NCBI GenBank assembly: GCA_905147135.1
Contig: LR990053.1
Coordinates: forward strand, 16,628,501-16,692,500
Length of the DNA stretch: 64,000 bases
Source: Blastobasis lacticolella
Lineage: Eukaryota > Arthropoda > Insecta > Lepidoptera > Blastobasidae
Direction of reading: 5' to 3'
The position numbers were made by a program, and so were the translations under genes. The notes under the pieces were generated by a model. It was not told where the DNA came from. It saw nothing but the letters and a program-made list of their open reading frames with translations, and made no database searches. Shown one piece after another: positions 35,158 to 47,230 of this stretch. Numbering within the stretch: position 1 is the first letter of the stretch; each line of letters opens with the position of its first letter.

Positions 35158-35397
35158 CAGTTAAATAAATAAATAAAATAAATATTCGTGGACTAAGCAA
35201 AGCTTGTACTATGGGTGCTAGATAACTGATATACTACTTACATACTTTTTTTTTAATACATACTTATTATACATAGAACACCCAGGCCCGTAACAGAAAT
35301 TAAAATTCATCATTTCAATTTCTGCCCGGCCGGGAATCGAACCCGGGACCTCTTGCGTGGCAGACCGGCATGTTGCCCATTGAACCACTCAGGTCGT
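35158..35397 (-). mobile_element. SINE family A, internal deletion
   Basis: It matches 23,212-23,470 but lacks about 28 bp holding cacagcgccatctagcccc; gtggac is joined directly to taagcaaagc. Head and B-box (ggttcgattcc on the minus strand) are intact. Confidence 0.75.
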
Positions 35398-36135
35398 TGC
35401 ATGTCAAGGGGGCGACATTATAATTCGAATTTTTTTCTAGTCACAACACTGTTAAAAAGTCATTTAATCTCTACTCGTATTGCAAGTAAAAAACTCGAGC
35501 GTTTTAAATTTTATTTTTAATAGACATTTTTAGCTAAGAAAAATGTCTAATTCAATATGTCACAGGACGAGAATACGTCAATGAAAGTTATCCTACCGTC
35601 ACATGGTAATATAGAAAATGTCACTGTCAAACTAAAACACTCGAAACATTTTAATATAACGGTTTATTGCTCGTAAGACTGTAACATTATTCTACTAGAA
35701 TCCTATGACCATGTTAAATGTACGGTAAACGGCTACCCAGTTTGACCACGTTACAACCCTGGTCTAAATTTTAATTAGCAAAGTTGAATCAGTCGTAACT
35801 CGGAGCTCTGCATTATAGTAGAGACCAAAGCGAAATAGCTCTGAGCCAAACAACTTTCATACAGTCATAGTTTTATATTGACTTCGAAATGAAAGGATTT
35901 ATTTTCCAGCAAACTGTTTTGCTAGTGAGCTTAGAATTTTAGAATTGAAGTTTTAAAATGGAGATGAGTACCTATGAAACACCTGAACAATTCAACTGAA
36001 TATGAAATATGTAGGGTACATAATACGTAGCCAGTAAATAATGTCCATCGGAAAGTTCACTGGTTATTATCAATCTTTTTAAATAACCTGTAGGATAATG
36101 CTACTTAATTGGTTATTCTCTTTTTTTATTTCTAA
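35398..36135. other. No recognisable feature
   Basis: No gene or known repeat seen. Confidence 0.45.
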
Positions 36136-36270
36136 CTAGTGAACCCGTCGCGACTTCGTTCGCGAACCCACGTAAATCCGCATTAAAATCCGTTGCGTAG
36201 TTCAAAAGATATAAGCGTACATAGATACATAGGGACAGACGGCGGGAAGCTACTCTGTTTTATACTATGT
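36136..36270 (+). repeat. Repeat E, copy 2
   Basis: It contains actagtgaacccgtcgcgac, attaaaatccgttgcgtag and gggacagacggcgggaagc. Confidence 0.65.
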
Positions 36271-37005
36271 ATAGATAAACATGCATAAATGTTTAACTGA
36301 AATTTCACTGGAGAAAAACAACATTATAATAATATAAATAATATTCTTCCATCTAACGACGTCTCTGGATTTTCACTACTGTAGGTATATTCATTCTCTA
36401 TGGCCTATATAAGCTTACGCGTAATGGTAAATTCATAAAGTAAATAATGTTTCCCTCTAAATGGTTGTAAGAGCTTATAAACGCTCCTGTTTGCTATGAA
36501 AACATGACCTGTGCCTTTATCTTATTCCTTTTTCATAAAGGCTCCGATGAGGGGTCCATATTTGGTCTCTTTGGCTTCAAAACTGTACCAGTGAAAGAAA
36601 TTATGTTTTCTGTAATTCATAATTTTTTATTTTAAATTTTTGTTATGTCAGATACAGTGAGTCCAACCTTCTGAGTCCTTCGATTTGAGTCTCAAATTTC
36701 GCCAATTTCTATTTGGTTCCAAAATATTCTCTTTCAGACACCTAAGTTACGGAAATTTTTAAGACTATGGAGTTAACAATACTATCTGGCCTCAACATGG
36801 ATAATTATGGGGATATGGGTAACTTTTTAAACTCTGGTTACGTAAATATAATAGTATAATAGAGTAAGGTTTTCCCAAAAATCAGTTCTGTTGTGTACTT
36901 GAAGTTCAGAATTTTTGTTTAATTAGGCCTTTATGCATTAATCGTAGAAGCAAGCGTATATACAGACAGGCCGATGCGAAAAGCGACTTTATGTTCATTA
37001 TCATA
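36271..37005. other. No recognisable feature
   Basis: AT-rich. Nothing identified. Confidence 0.45.
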
Positions 37006-37203
37006 ATATCTGCCAGAAGACAACACTGCTGGACATATGCCTTCCCCAGAGATCTCCGTCTTGTGCCTTCCGCATCAAGCTTGTACCCGCGATCTCTACC
37101 AGATCGTCGGTCTACCTAGTGCAAGGCTTACTCACGCTGCGTCTTCCGGTACGTGGTCGTCACTTGCGAACTTTCCTGCCCCATCGGACACTCGACTTTA
37201 TTT
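37006..37203 (-). pseudogene. RTE-like RT C-terminal tail, decayed
   Basis: On the minus strand one frame, interrupted by stops, reads SVRWGRKV, RPRTGRRSV, TDDLVEIAG and MRKAQDGDLWG. This is the extreme C-terminus of an RTE-type LINE protein. The copy at 46,461-46,665 encodes the same peptide less decayed. Confidence 0.6.
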
Positions 37204-38161
37204 TACTATGTAAGAATTAGGACACTATCCGAGTGACCAACTTCTGTCACCTCTACGCTCACCAATGCCCCACAAATGGTTTCATACGAGGCCAGAGTAC
37301 ACACCCTATTCCCGGACGTTATTTGCGTAGGCCGAAGCTAAACGCACCTGTTTCTTTGCACACAAGTCCGCTAGTGGTGCCCTAAACAAACTGGCAGCCT
37401 GCAATAGTGTTTGGTTTGCCCGTAATGGCTTAGGGAGGTTTTGGAAGAATATGGGGCAATGAGAGGAAAAATACGAGGGCTAAAAGCGATAAGTTTGAGC
37501 GAAGGTTAGGATGCATATTTTTCATGAAATTTCATATTTAATCGTCATGAAAAAATAAAAATAAGAAGGAGGTTCTCAATTCGATTAAATGTCCCTTTTC
37601 TCAGTTTTCTTTGAATTTCAGGAATTGTTGACAATTACGAATTTAGCAATTTTCATATTCGCAGTATTACTCTCGTATTGAAATGATGTGATCCGCAAGC
37701 GAACTAAGGTCACCGACATAGTAACACACAAAATAGTAACACATTGAAACTTGCAATTTACGCCTTTACGATCAAACGACAATCTGAAGTTTCCTATACG
37801 ACACATATACGTGAGCGTACGCGATGAAGCAGCACCGATACATTAATCTCTCTCCAACGCCATTGGTATGAGGGAGACAGGGCGATCTTAATCATGGCAA
37901 GCTTGCAGGTGATACAACCACATAGGGCAAATAATCGCCGACTCATTTGGCAAAGCTCTTTGGTCGGATGGCTATGAAATTCCAATTTGTGTATCGAATC
38001 CTCGGTCGACTGCAGCCGGCTTTGATAGATCAGACGTACATGATTCGCATTAAGAAGGTAGGCACAAGTGTTAGGAGCGGTAACGGGATAAGGGAGTTGA
38101 GTTGTAGTGGTTGTTTTAAGGAAACGACATTTCAACGGCATCGGGATACGTAAAAAAATAA
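37204..38161. other. No recognisable feature
   Basis: No supported gene. Minus-strand frames at 37,618-38,165 lack any known motif. Confidence 0.45.
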
Positions 38162-38482
38162 TCATCTTGGCGTTAATGTTCCGTTTGTGCTCTCGTGCAA
38201 GAGGGCCCGGGGTCCGCCTTGACCATGATACAGGATTTCGGAGATTAGATTATTATAGTGGAGTGACTGCCGTCTGACTTCCGTGAGTCTGCTGCCAGGG
38301 GAACCTGACCAGATTGGGTCATGGTTATTATATTAATTATATATTCCCTCACCATGCGAGCATCGGTTAGCATTCAACTAATGTACATTACTCAGAAAAG
38401 AGTTATTGCCGTCGTGGGATTCTAAACCGGTACCTCTCGCTTACAAGTCGGATATCTTAACCACTCTTCCACCGACTCTCCA
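38162..38482 (-). mobile_element. SINE family C copy
   Basis: Full length in outline: catcttggcgttaatgttcc to tctcgcttacaagtcggata and cactcttccaccgac. Confidence 0.7.
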
Positions 38483-38496
38483 ATCCCGGAATCGAG

Positions 38497-38575
38497 GAAC
38501 TTGCGCAAATGTATTTGTGCGAAAAACACTTGCGCGAAAGACATTTGCGCGAATAATTCTTGCACGAACCTACAT
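38497..38575. repeat. Short TTTGCGCGAA minisatellite
   Basis: Four or five degenerate units of about 18-20 bp centred on tttgcgcgaa (acttgcgcgaaagacatttg). Translated, they give a repetitive Cys-Ala pattern, so frames here are artefacts. Confidence 0.6.
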
Positions 38576-38800
38576 TTAGGCATATATTTGATTATCTCAC
38601 GTAATAAAGTTGGAGCATGCCTAGGCGCTCTAGCTCTTGCCTTGAAGTATCTCACATTATACTTTTCGGGAAACATATTAGCGACCGCAGCTTTCCATTT
38701 TGCTTGTGCCGTGGTCATTTGGAAAGACGAGCCAAAGCGATTCGAGCGGAGAGCTGGTATATCTTCGACAAGGGTGGAGCGTCCGTCCACTTATTGCAAC
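38576..38800 (-). pseudogene. LINE RT C-terminal remnant
   Basis: One minus-strand frame reads DIPALRSNRFGSSFQMTTAQ, KWKAAVANMFPEKYNVRYF and KAR. This is like the W-x-x-L/A-P-x-x-VFP segment that ends many jockey/CR1-type RT proteins. There is no ATG at the frame start (GTG), and it runs downstream into the minisatellite. Confidence 0.45.
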
Positions 38801-39980
38801 CCGAAGGCGAGTACGAGCCTGCAGAATTATATTATAGTAGCACAACATTAAATTGAAGACATTTAGCAGTGGTAGCACCTTCATTAGTAACTACAAGTTA
38901 CCGATGCAATGAATTTGTTATTGGATTGGACTGACGCCAGAAGACAACAAGCGAAGTTGGTAAGCAAAAGTACATACAGCATTTCTAATCATGCCCAATC
39001 AGACCTCAATCCCTAGTGTAAATATACTGTAACTAAGTAAGTTCCATAGAATTAACTAAGTTCCGAGGTAAGTGTGTGCCACGCTTACCTACGTTCGTAG
39101 TTGGATGTGTATTAGTTCTGCCCTGCGTTTACCGAGAGGCTGGGGTGACTGTGACAGCGTTATTCGGAATGAAATGAAAATAAATAAATATTACAAGACC
39201 TTAAGTGCATTACTAATTAAATAAAACGTTCTTTTGCAGCTACAGAAACTTTTTATGTTTATTTATTCATATGGCATTTTACAGTCATAAATTACAATAA
39301 AAAAATTTAAGGTTTATTTGGTGTAATAGTCAAATTGAATTGCCTGAAATATAGTCCCATCCCGTGGACCCCAAGAATTCATCCTAAAAATTGATCTACG
39401 GTATTTTTAATTTCCTAAATAACAATTAATTTCATGAATGCTATAATAACATTATGATACAAGTTTGCTATACTAGTCATTATAGTCGAGGCGGTAGAAA
39501 CAGACCTGTATTGTTATAATTACACACAAAGCGAAAACGTTAACAAAATATTTATACGGAAAATGGCGCACAATTTACTTTTTCTTCGCGAGCAGGTGCC
39601 GGCTATGCCAGGGCACGAAAAGAAAAATCAACATACAGCCTACATAAAAAATATAATAAAGCGAATATTTTCGTATTTATAACATAACTTATTGCAAATT
39701 GTAAGTGGCACATGCACCCCTCACGTGACCGCTCATCCCCCGCGCGGTACTTGACTCGCCACTGCTATAATATCAACAGTCAAATTTAGTAGTGTGTAGT
39801 GTAGTGTACTCAAATTGAGTACCGTTAAGTACTATACTGGTAGTAGTATTAAGATAATTTTGTCAAAATTCCACGTATTTGTTGACTTTATTATGAAATG
39901 GCACTAGACTCGCTGTAGTGTATACAGTCACTCGTCACTCGCCACTGTACTTGACCAATGTAAATCGAGAATAAGGGAAC
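38801..39980. other. No recognisable feature
   Basis: No gene or known repeat seen. Confidence 0.45.
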
Positions 39981-39981
39981 A

Positions 39982-40035
39982 TCATCATCATCCGAGCGGT
40001 CAATCCTGGCTGTTGCCAGGGTCCGCTGTCTGGAA
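39982..40035 (+). repeat. Repeat F, copy
   Basis: It reads catcatcatccgagcggtca and tgttgccagggtccgctg. Copies are at 44,652-44,705 and 50,597-50,660, and inverted at 43,190-43,245. Confidence 0.55.
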
Positions 40036-41096
40036 ATAAGGGAACAACGTATACCTAATTCAAATTAAAATTAATTTAACCTAAAACTATTAATAATTTA
40101 ACTTAAAACCTAAAAATAACCTAAAAAATGCTTCCCTTTGACACACCACAAATTCCGCTCAATGCCCATCCACCTATGCACCCGCTATCGCCTCAGCCTA
40201 CCAACGTAACCGCTGCGCACCCCAGCCAGCAAGTGAAGTGCTCTCACGGCTGTAGGTCGACAGTGTTTACACTAATTGCTCGAGACACTCCGACACTGCG
40301 GCCGGCTGACATCTGAGGAACCCTCCGCACTCAGGCTGAACGTTCTTGTCTTTCTTTTCGCTTCAGTATGGAATTGCTTGGATTTTTAATCTCTAATACT
40401 GAATTTTCAAAACTGAATTCCAATGGACTGAATGATCGGATAGTCTGTTTTTTGAGATCAATAACCATGATAACAAACCCGATAATTTGTGTAGTGAAAG
40501 TGTAGTGAATAACCACGAAAGTCTTAAAACCTGTAATGTCAAAAGAATTTTCAAATTCTTATTTAATAACCTTAAAATTGCGTATTAGGTATTGTGATGA
40601 TCATCAAATTAGCTTTTCTAAATTTCGCATTGATATATTCTCGTAAATATTAGCAGGAACGTAATGTCGTTGAAAATTAATTGCGAATATAATACACTTG
40701 AAAGGTTAATTAAATGCCCTCCTCCAAAAAGGGCGGGTCAAGAATACCTAAACCGTCATAATGTATTCATATACATATTGATTTATTCTAGTAATGTACA
40801 TAAATCGGCATCATATAATTCATTGAAACAATTAATAAAACTTAACAATCAATCCATCCTATGTATGAATGTGGAAGAGGCAAAAGAGGTGAGCCAGGAC
40901 CGAAGCTTATGGCAAACAATAGTCTCTGCCTGCCAGTCTATCTACTGTCTAGTGAGTGTGTATGAGTGTAAATACAGTTCACACAGTATGTATACCATGC
41001 AGTGTATAGGAGTTCGCCTGAAGGGTACCACTCCTTATGTATTTATATATATCGAGAAGCAATAGTATTCTTCTTCTCAAATTACTTGTGTTCTGG
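40036..41096. other. No recognisable feature
   Basis: A 133-codon open frame at 40,664-41,065 has no family resemblance and is not supported. Confidence 0.45.
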
Positions 41097-41178
41097 TTTA
41101 GATTCTCTTAGGCTGGTGACTGCTTACCATCAGGCAGGCCGCAAGCTTGTTTGCCACCTTAGTGGCATAAAAAAAAAA
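41097..41178 (+). mobile_element. Repeat B-like 3' end
   Basis: ggtgactgcttaccatcagg, gcaagcttgtttgcc and a cataaaaaaaaa end. Confidence 0.5.
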
Positions 41179-41225
41179 CAATTTAGCAAACCAAGGTTTT
41201 CTGCTAAGGACCTTGCGGCGATATA

Positions 41226-41447
41226 TCAGCATCATCACAGCCCATACTAGTCCACTGCAAGACTTAGAGCCTTTCCTACGAAAGCTGATTTCATTGCAAT
41301 AATATCTACAACAATGGAAAACGCTGCTGCCTATTTTCCCGCCTATGGAGAACTATATCTTTTGCTCGAAAACATTAGTCGCCACGACACCCACGAGTGT
41401 AAGGGATTGGTGCTATTCTACTTTGCCGGACACCACATGGCTTATAT
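41226..41447 (+). mobile_element. Repeat D, copy 5
   Basis: Diverged copy: catcatcacagcccatacta, ttgctcgaaaacattagtcg, gacacccacgagtgtaaggg. Confidence 0.55.
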
Positions 41448-41530
41448 CTTTCGACAACACGGTTCTATCTAATTTTATTTTGGAAATGTACTCATTCTAT
41501 TTATTTCAGTACCAAAAATTAAAAAAAACT

Positions 41531-41866
41531 CATCTTGGCGTTAATGTCCTGGTTGTACTCTCGCATACGAGGTCCCGGGGTCCGCTTTGACCACTATCCA
41601 GAATTTTGCAGATTAGGTAATTACAGTAGAGCGACTGCCGTCTGACCTCCGTGGCCATGTTAACAGGGGAACCTGACCAAATTAGATCATGGTTAAACAT
41701 GCAGTCGCCTGATTGTGCAGGTTTCATCACGATGTTTTCCTCACGTAAGAGCATCGGTTAGTGTTCAACTAATGTACAACTCCAAAAAGAGTCATTGGTA
41801 CATGGCTGCACTGATACTCTCGCTTACAAGTCGGACACCTTAACCACCAGACCACAGACACTCTCT
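41531..41866 (-). mobile_element. SINE family C copy
   Basis: catcttggcgttaatgtcct through gtaagagcatcggttagtgt to tctcgcttacaagtcggaca and agaccacagacactc. The head is decayed. Confidence 0.7.
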
Positions 41867-41895
41867 CACATTTAAGTAACAAAAATATTTAACAA

Positions 41896-42735
41896 CTAGC
41901 GGCCCGCCCCGGCTTCGCACGGGTAGCCGACCGCGCGAGTGCGCCGCGCGGCAAGCAATTTATTACTAGACTAGCGGCCCGCCCCGGCTTCGCACGGGTA
42001 CCACTACGGGTACACACACGGGTTACACACGACCGCTGCGTAGGGAGCCGACCGCGCGAGTAGGCCGACCGCGCGAGTAGGCCGCGCGGCACTTTATTTC
42101 TTGATATTGACTCCCCTCCCGTACCCCGTGCTGCCTAGATAGCCGAGCGGACTGAGTGGCGAACCCCCGATTTTATTCTAATATTCGCATTTTTAAACTC
42201 GTGATATCTTTCGAATGGAATGTCTGAATTGAATAATTCAAAAAGTTATATAAAGGTATTGAAGCATTCGTGAATATGAAGTAATTGATTTTGATAAGGA
42301 TTAATACCAAGCTACAAATAAAGAGCGTTTTTTAGCGGAGGCATTTCAATTAAACTTTGAAAATAAAAGAACACATATTGTGACATAACTATAATAGTTA
42401 GACATATACTGTCGCGACACTTTTTGTAGATAATAATGTGTTCTGTAAAGTCGTAGTACATTATTTTGTTCTATCATCAATAGTTTTCGCAGCGCACGCG
42501 ATGTAAGGAATTTTTTGGGTATTTTTTTACACCTTGGGTTACATTATTGGAGTTTTATTAATGATCCGTAATTTTATAGAAAATATAATATAGCCTATGT
42601 CACCCGGTGATAGTGTAGCTTCCCAACGGTGAAAGAATTTTTGAAATCGATCCAGTAGTTTCGAAGCCTATTCAATACAAACAAACAAACAAAAAATCAA
42701 ACATTTCCTCTTTATAATATTATTAGTATAGTATA
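41896..42735 (+). mobile_element. Repeat J, with 75-bp duplicated tip
   Basis: It starts ctagcggcccgccccggctt at 41,896 and again at 41,971, a 75-bp tandem duplication of the tip. A further 17-bp unit (ccgaccgcgcgagtagg) is doubled near 42,048-42,080. The interior contains caacggtgaaagaattttt and gatccagtagtttcgaagcc, then an acaaacaaacaaac run, and it ends near tttataatattattagtata. I recognise these phrases from insect repeats but not the class. The copy at 1-190 is inverted. Confidence 0.6.
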
Positions 42736-43189
42736 GAAAAACCAACAGTTTCATGAACTTCAAAGATTGAATTTTAAAAGTTACGGCCGAAGTTTTTATC
42801 AAACACTATTTGGCGATCAATAACGCAATAACTCCATTAATGTCTTGTCTGGCTTCGAAACTAGGGAAAGTCAAATTTTGTACTCGATTAACTCTAAGGG
42901 TGGGTTGATTTGGTTGAACTTCAATAGCTAACGGTTCTCAGCTCAATAAGCTACTTGGAAAAAATAAGGGGAAAATCCTTTGAATAAAATGTACATGGAA
43001 TACTCGTGTTGACAAACAATAATTGCCTAGTAAGTAGCTTTACAATGGTTTTCACAGTGCTCATCAGCTCCGCGAACGCACTGCGATCGATACGGCTCTA
43101 TGGCTGACCCATTTAGTTGAATCCCTTAGCTATTCTTAAGAAAAAAGTCTTTGAGACAGACGCATAGTGGCGAAGTGGAGAAGATTGAG
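42736..43189. other. No recognisable feature
   Basis: No gene or known repeat seen. Confidence 0.4.
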
Positions 43190-43410
43190 TAGGAAAGCGG
43201 ACTCTAGCAGAGGCCGGGGTGAGCGCTAGGACGATGATGATGATGCATAGTGACGATCGCCACACAGTTTGACGTGTGTGTCTGTCCGTGATATCGTAGC
43301 TCCTGGACGGATGGACCGACATTGATGCGGTTTTCTTTATTTGGAAGCTAGTTTACTCGAGATAGATCTTAGCTTTCATTAAAATCGGTTTCAAAGTTTA
43401 GGAAATATTC
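43190..43410. repeat. Inverted repeat F, then repeat H copy 3
   Basis: F: gtaggaaagcggactctagc and a gatgatgatgatg run at 43,190-43,245. H: tttgacgtgtgtgtctgtcc, tcctggacggatggaccgac and agtttactcgagatagatct. Confidence 0.55.
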
Positions 43411-43413
43411 AAG

Positions 43414-44480
43414 AATATTTATTTATTTATTTCACAGTCTTACAGCAATGTACATTTGTTTACGATGAGATACAGATAAAAGTGGTACTGCCAATTACGA
43501 AACTGCAATTTACAAATGGGATTAGTGAAGCTAAGAATACCAAACAGCAAAGTACCCATAGATTTGTTCAGTGATGATACGGATAAAATAATAATAACAA
43601 TGATAAAATAATAATGATAAATGAACATAGTAATAATGTTTGCGTATGTGTGTGTGTGTGTGAATGTTCATTTGTATGCCTATACCTATCCTAGTGATCA
43701 CTGATAATAGTGATATCACGTCACTATCATCGTCCTTTACCGAAACTGTAGAAACTTAAGATCCCCGCTCAAAAAGGGTGTGCGATCAAGATGGAAAATA
43801 TCGATAGTTTTAGACAAATGTTTTTCATATCCATCTATAGCCCTATTGAGCGGTGATCCTAACGCATAATTACTGCGCGCGCGACGATGGTCGAGTAGAC
43901 GTGGCCAGCGGCCACCGCGTCGTGCGCGCGGGTCACCCGCGCTCAGCAACACCCGTGACAACAGCCGTGGACTGTCCACCCCGGAGTGAATAATGTCATA
44001 TAGAAGCCTAGCATCAGTCAGGAAACGCCTATCCTCCAATTTGAGTATCCCGTGAGCCTTCAGACTAGCAGAGTAATCTCCGGGAGCCATGCAAGTCAAG
44101 TAATTTAGTCTGTTGATAAATGAGTTTTGCACAGACTCCAATCTATTACGGCCGACGTCGTAGACTGGGGACCAAATAGGTGAAGCATACTCAAGAACGC
44201 TTCTGACATAGGCGTAATACAAGATTTTGAAAGCTGACGCTGAGTTAAGGGGCTTAACTGTTCTGTAAATGAAACCCAACATTCTGGTTGCTTTTGCAAA
44301 AATAGACTCGTAGTGGGCGTTAAAAGTAAGCTTCGAGTCGAGAATGATTCCCAAATCCCTAACCTTATTAGTACGTTGCACTATCTCTTGCAGTATATAT
44401 ACTTGGTTATCTGGCGTTTTTCCATCGGTTATGTGTAGTAACAGAGACGCTGTTTTATTACAAATATATCGCCTTGAGAC
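43414..44480 (-). mobile_element. 5'-truncated jockey/CR1-like LINE
   Basis: The coding part is 43,737-44,480. The 3' UTR is 43,437-43,736 and includes a tgtgtgtgtgtg run. The 3' end on the minus strand is an (aaat)n tail at 43,416-43,433. I do not see a clear target-site duplication. Confidence 0.65.
43737..44480 (-). pseudogene. LINE reverse transcriptase, thumb and C-terminus
   Basis: The frame has 248 codons, open at its 5' end without a start. It holds VRDLGIILDSKLTFNAHYES, followed by KATRMLGFIYR, YYAYVRSVLEYASPIWSP and RLESVQNSFINRL. This is the conserved post-palm region of jockey/CR1/I-group RT proteins. Motifs A to C, including YxDD, lie upstream in the family and are absent here. 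No internal stop occurs in the remaining frame, so the insertion may be fairly young. Confidence 0.8.
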
Positions 44481-44651
44481 GATGAAGGCTTACAGTAAAA
44501 GGATAGAATTGGAGTCCTTCAGGCACAAAGCCATAGATAGGGAAGAAATTATACATAATAAAATAATAATAATAAATATGAATATTTGTCCACGAATATA
44601 TATTTACACACAATAACACCACAAACACATAACAAATGGCTCAAAGGACAT

Positions 44652-44705
44652 CATCATCATCCGAGCGGTCAATCCTGGCTTATGACAGGGTCCGCTTTTC
44701 TACTC
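44652..44705 (+). repeat. Repeat F copy
   Basis: catcatcatccgagcggtca, tcctggcttatgacagggtc. Confidence 0.55.
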
Positions 44706-44819
44706 TTTAAGCATAAACATACATTGAGCAACATGGTACTTATGTGGTTATACTTGTTACATTTTATAAATTATTTAATTTCCAAAGAGGAGCTCAGCGC
44801 CACAATTTTTTATAGCCAA

Positions 44820-45085
44820 TTATTTGACAGTCATCTCACCTGGTAGTAAGTGACGGTACGGCCGATGATTCACTCTAGCCTTGAAGTCGTATAGATTATA
44901 ATGGTCAGGGAATACACTCGCAGACAACGCGTCCCATTCCTTAACCGTGCCCATTATAAAGGTTGAACTAAAGCGGCTCGTGCGAATACCTGGAAGATCC
45001 ATAAGAATGAAGCGTTCGCCCGGATCGCGTCTTCCGATGGCGGGGCGCGGCCGACAGTCGTGCAGCTACTTTACACACTCATCGA
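44820..45085 (-). pseudogene. LINE RT extreme C-terminus
   Basis: The minus-strand frame reads MDLPGIRTSRFSSTFIMGTV, EWDALSASVFPDHYNLYDF and KARV and is open upstream. It resembles the W-(N/D)-x-L-P-x-x-VFP ending of jockey/CR1-type RT. It could be a separate insertion or part of a decayed element together with 43,414-44,480, but the order argues against one element. Confidence 0.5.
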
Positions 45086-46460
45086 AATGCAATTTGAATT
45101 CTAAAAAGTTGTTAAACTGTATTAAATATCGCACATTTACACCCGTTTTCACAATCAATAGAACAGTAGTTGTACTACGCGTTTTCTCGTATTGTCAGTT
45201 GGAACCCTGCATTCGCGCGACCTCACATCGTATCGTTTCTGCAGGCGTAAGTTTGGAGAATAACCGGGTGGTAATCTAGACTTTTGCTATTAGAACCCGG
45301 TTAATGTTGAATCTCACGAACTAGTTAAATGGTAACAAAGGAAAATAGCCCGCCTCGGCCAAATATTTTCGGAAACCGAGAAAATGAAAATATAAAGCCC
45401 TGTGGACACTGTACCGAAAAGAAATAAGACGACGAATGTCAGAATAGACAATAGAATTAGAGACGAGACCGAATAGATTCTACGACTTCCAGGAAAAAGT
45501 TTAGACTAAAATATTGGAAAGTGATGGTATTAGCGAATTCCAGGAATATTTCATACAGTAAAGTTTAATATTGAGGAAACGGGAGAAAATAATGAAGGTG
45601 AGATCAATGAAATAAATATAGTAAGTGGGTGATTCGAGCTTCATAGCACATTTAAACAACAAATGAAATGAAAATTTTCTGAAATCACGAATTAACCTGC
45701 AACTTTCATAAAATTAGAGCCAATTCCGTAAAATTAATATACCCGCTTTGTTAATCATTCCTTAATGGAAGTTTAAATTTCTATGTAGGAAAAATGAAAC
45801 GAAAATTCATTCGAAAAAATAATAATTTTCTCCTGTATCGATAATTAAATTCAGATCACTCAAAAAGGGAAATCGATTGAAAACAAGCTAAAGCATTACA
45901 TTTGGAATTCTTTCCACGATCCACTGTCAATGGGGAACATTTTTCAGTTATACTTCAATAACGGGAAAGCCGTCTAAGCGTGAAAGCTCTCTTACAATGG
46001 TTCCCCTAAACTTGTAATGAATCGAAAAAGTTCCCTCCTCCCAAACACATTTGTGCAATCTTACTTGTTAGTTGTAAGCAGTACAGCGTTGCCATTGGCG
46101 CTGTAGGAGCCACTCGCCGTGTTAGTTACTAGTTGAGCAAGATTGCGTCGTTGCAAAAGTTGGAAAGGAGTCCAGTTCCAGAATTGAGACGAGATTGAAA
46201 AATTCCAGACAGGCTCTCCTGGCGGTTTCCTTTGAATGGGAGGGGGGAAATTTGAATCGGTCACGGTTGGCTTTGCTATGCTGATGAGTTGGCCCTTTAC
46301 TGTCTTTGATGGTTTTTGCTTACTTTCGTTTCTGTTTTAGTATTCTGGGGTACCTCTCTTAGATGATGGGGTACCTCACTGCGGTTTATTGGCAACTTTA
46401 AGGTCAACGATATAAATAATCAATGTTTTAAGAAACGCACGCAGAGCACAGTAGCTCGCA
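45086..46460. other. No recognisable feature
   Basis: AT-rich. No gene or known repeat seen. Confidence 0.45.
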
Positions 46461-46665
46461 GAACAGATGGCCGATGGGGCAGGCAAGTTCTCAAGTGGCG
46501 ACCACGTACCGGAAGACGCAGCGTGGGTAGGCCTCCCACGAGGTGGATTGACGACCTGGTAAAGATCGCAGCTGAATGCGGAAGGCACAAGACCGGCCTT
46601 TATGGAGATCTCTACGGGACGCCTATACTCAGCAGTGGGCGTCATGATGATGATGATGATGACGC
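46461..46665 (+). pseudogene. RTE-like RT C-terminal tail with ATG repeat
   Basis: One frame reads RWGRQVLKWRPRTGRRSVG, RPPTRWIDDLVKIAAE and so on. This is the C-terminus typical of RTE-type insect LINE proteins. It is followed by a tgatgatgatgatgatga run at about 46,643-46,662, the usual short tandem tail of RTE elements. Only about 50 codons survive. Confidence 0.65.
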
Positions 46666-46689
46666 AGAGTCCGGTAACTGGATAGGTAC

Positions 46690-46950
46690 CGTTTTTGAGG
46701 CTAGTCGAACTTAGTGACTCTGTTAACAAGAGTCCAGATTCGATCATGGTTACACAGTCAATCGCCTGAATGCGCAGGTTTCTTCTCGACGTTCCCTCAC
46801 CGTATAAGCCTCGGTTAGTATTCAACGAATGCCTACATCATTCAGAAAAAGTCACTGGCACTGGGCTTCGATCCCGGTACCTCTCGCTTACGAGTACGAC
46901 TCGCAGGGCGAAGACTCGCTAGCCAGTAGCTATGCGGCCACCGGCTATCC
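46690..46950 (-). mobile_element. SINE family C, diverged copy
   Basis: tagtgactctgttaacaaga, gcctgaatgcgcaggtttct, cttcgatcccggtacctctc, ggccaccggc. Confidence 0.6.
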
Positions 46951-47051
46951 TTAACAAAATTGAGACATAAATCGGATACCAAGATATCTGTCATAGAAAT
47001 AGTAGGTATTGTCACAGAGTTCTAATTTTTCTTAGTTTTAATTTAATTCTA

Positions 47052-47230
47052 GACTTGGCGCGACTTCATCGCGTACACCTACTGTACCCCCGTACGCTTT
47101 TTTGTTTTGTTTCCTTCCTCTTGTATCTTTCTATCTATTGTTGAAAACCCTATTAAAATCCGTTGCGTAGTTTAAAAATCTAAGCGTTCATATATACATA
47201 GACGCGGACGGCGGGAAGCGACTGTAAAGA
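47052..47230 (+). repeat. Repeat E, copy 3
   Basis: tagacttggcgcgacttcat, attaaaatccgttgcgtag, cggacggcgggaagcgact. Confidence 0.65.

Noticed and set aside
40664..41065. 133-codon frame with a short QDRSLWQ segment like an RTE tail
   Set aside because: Only a few residues resemble the LINE tail; too short to call.
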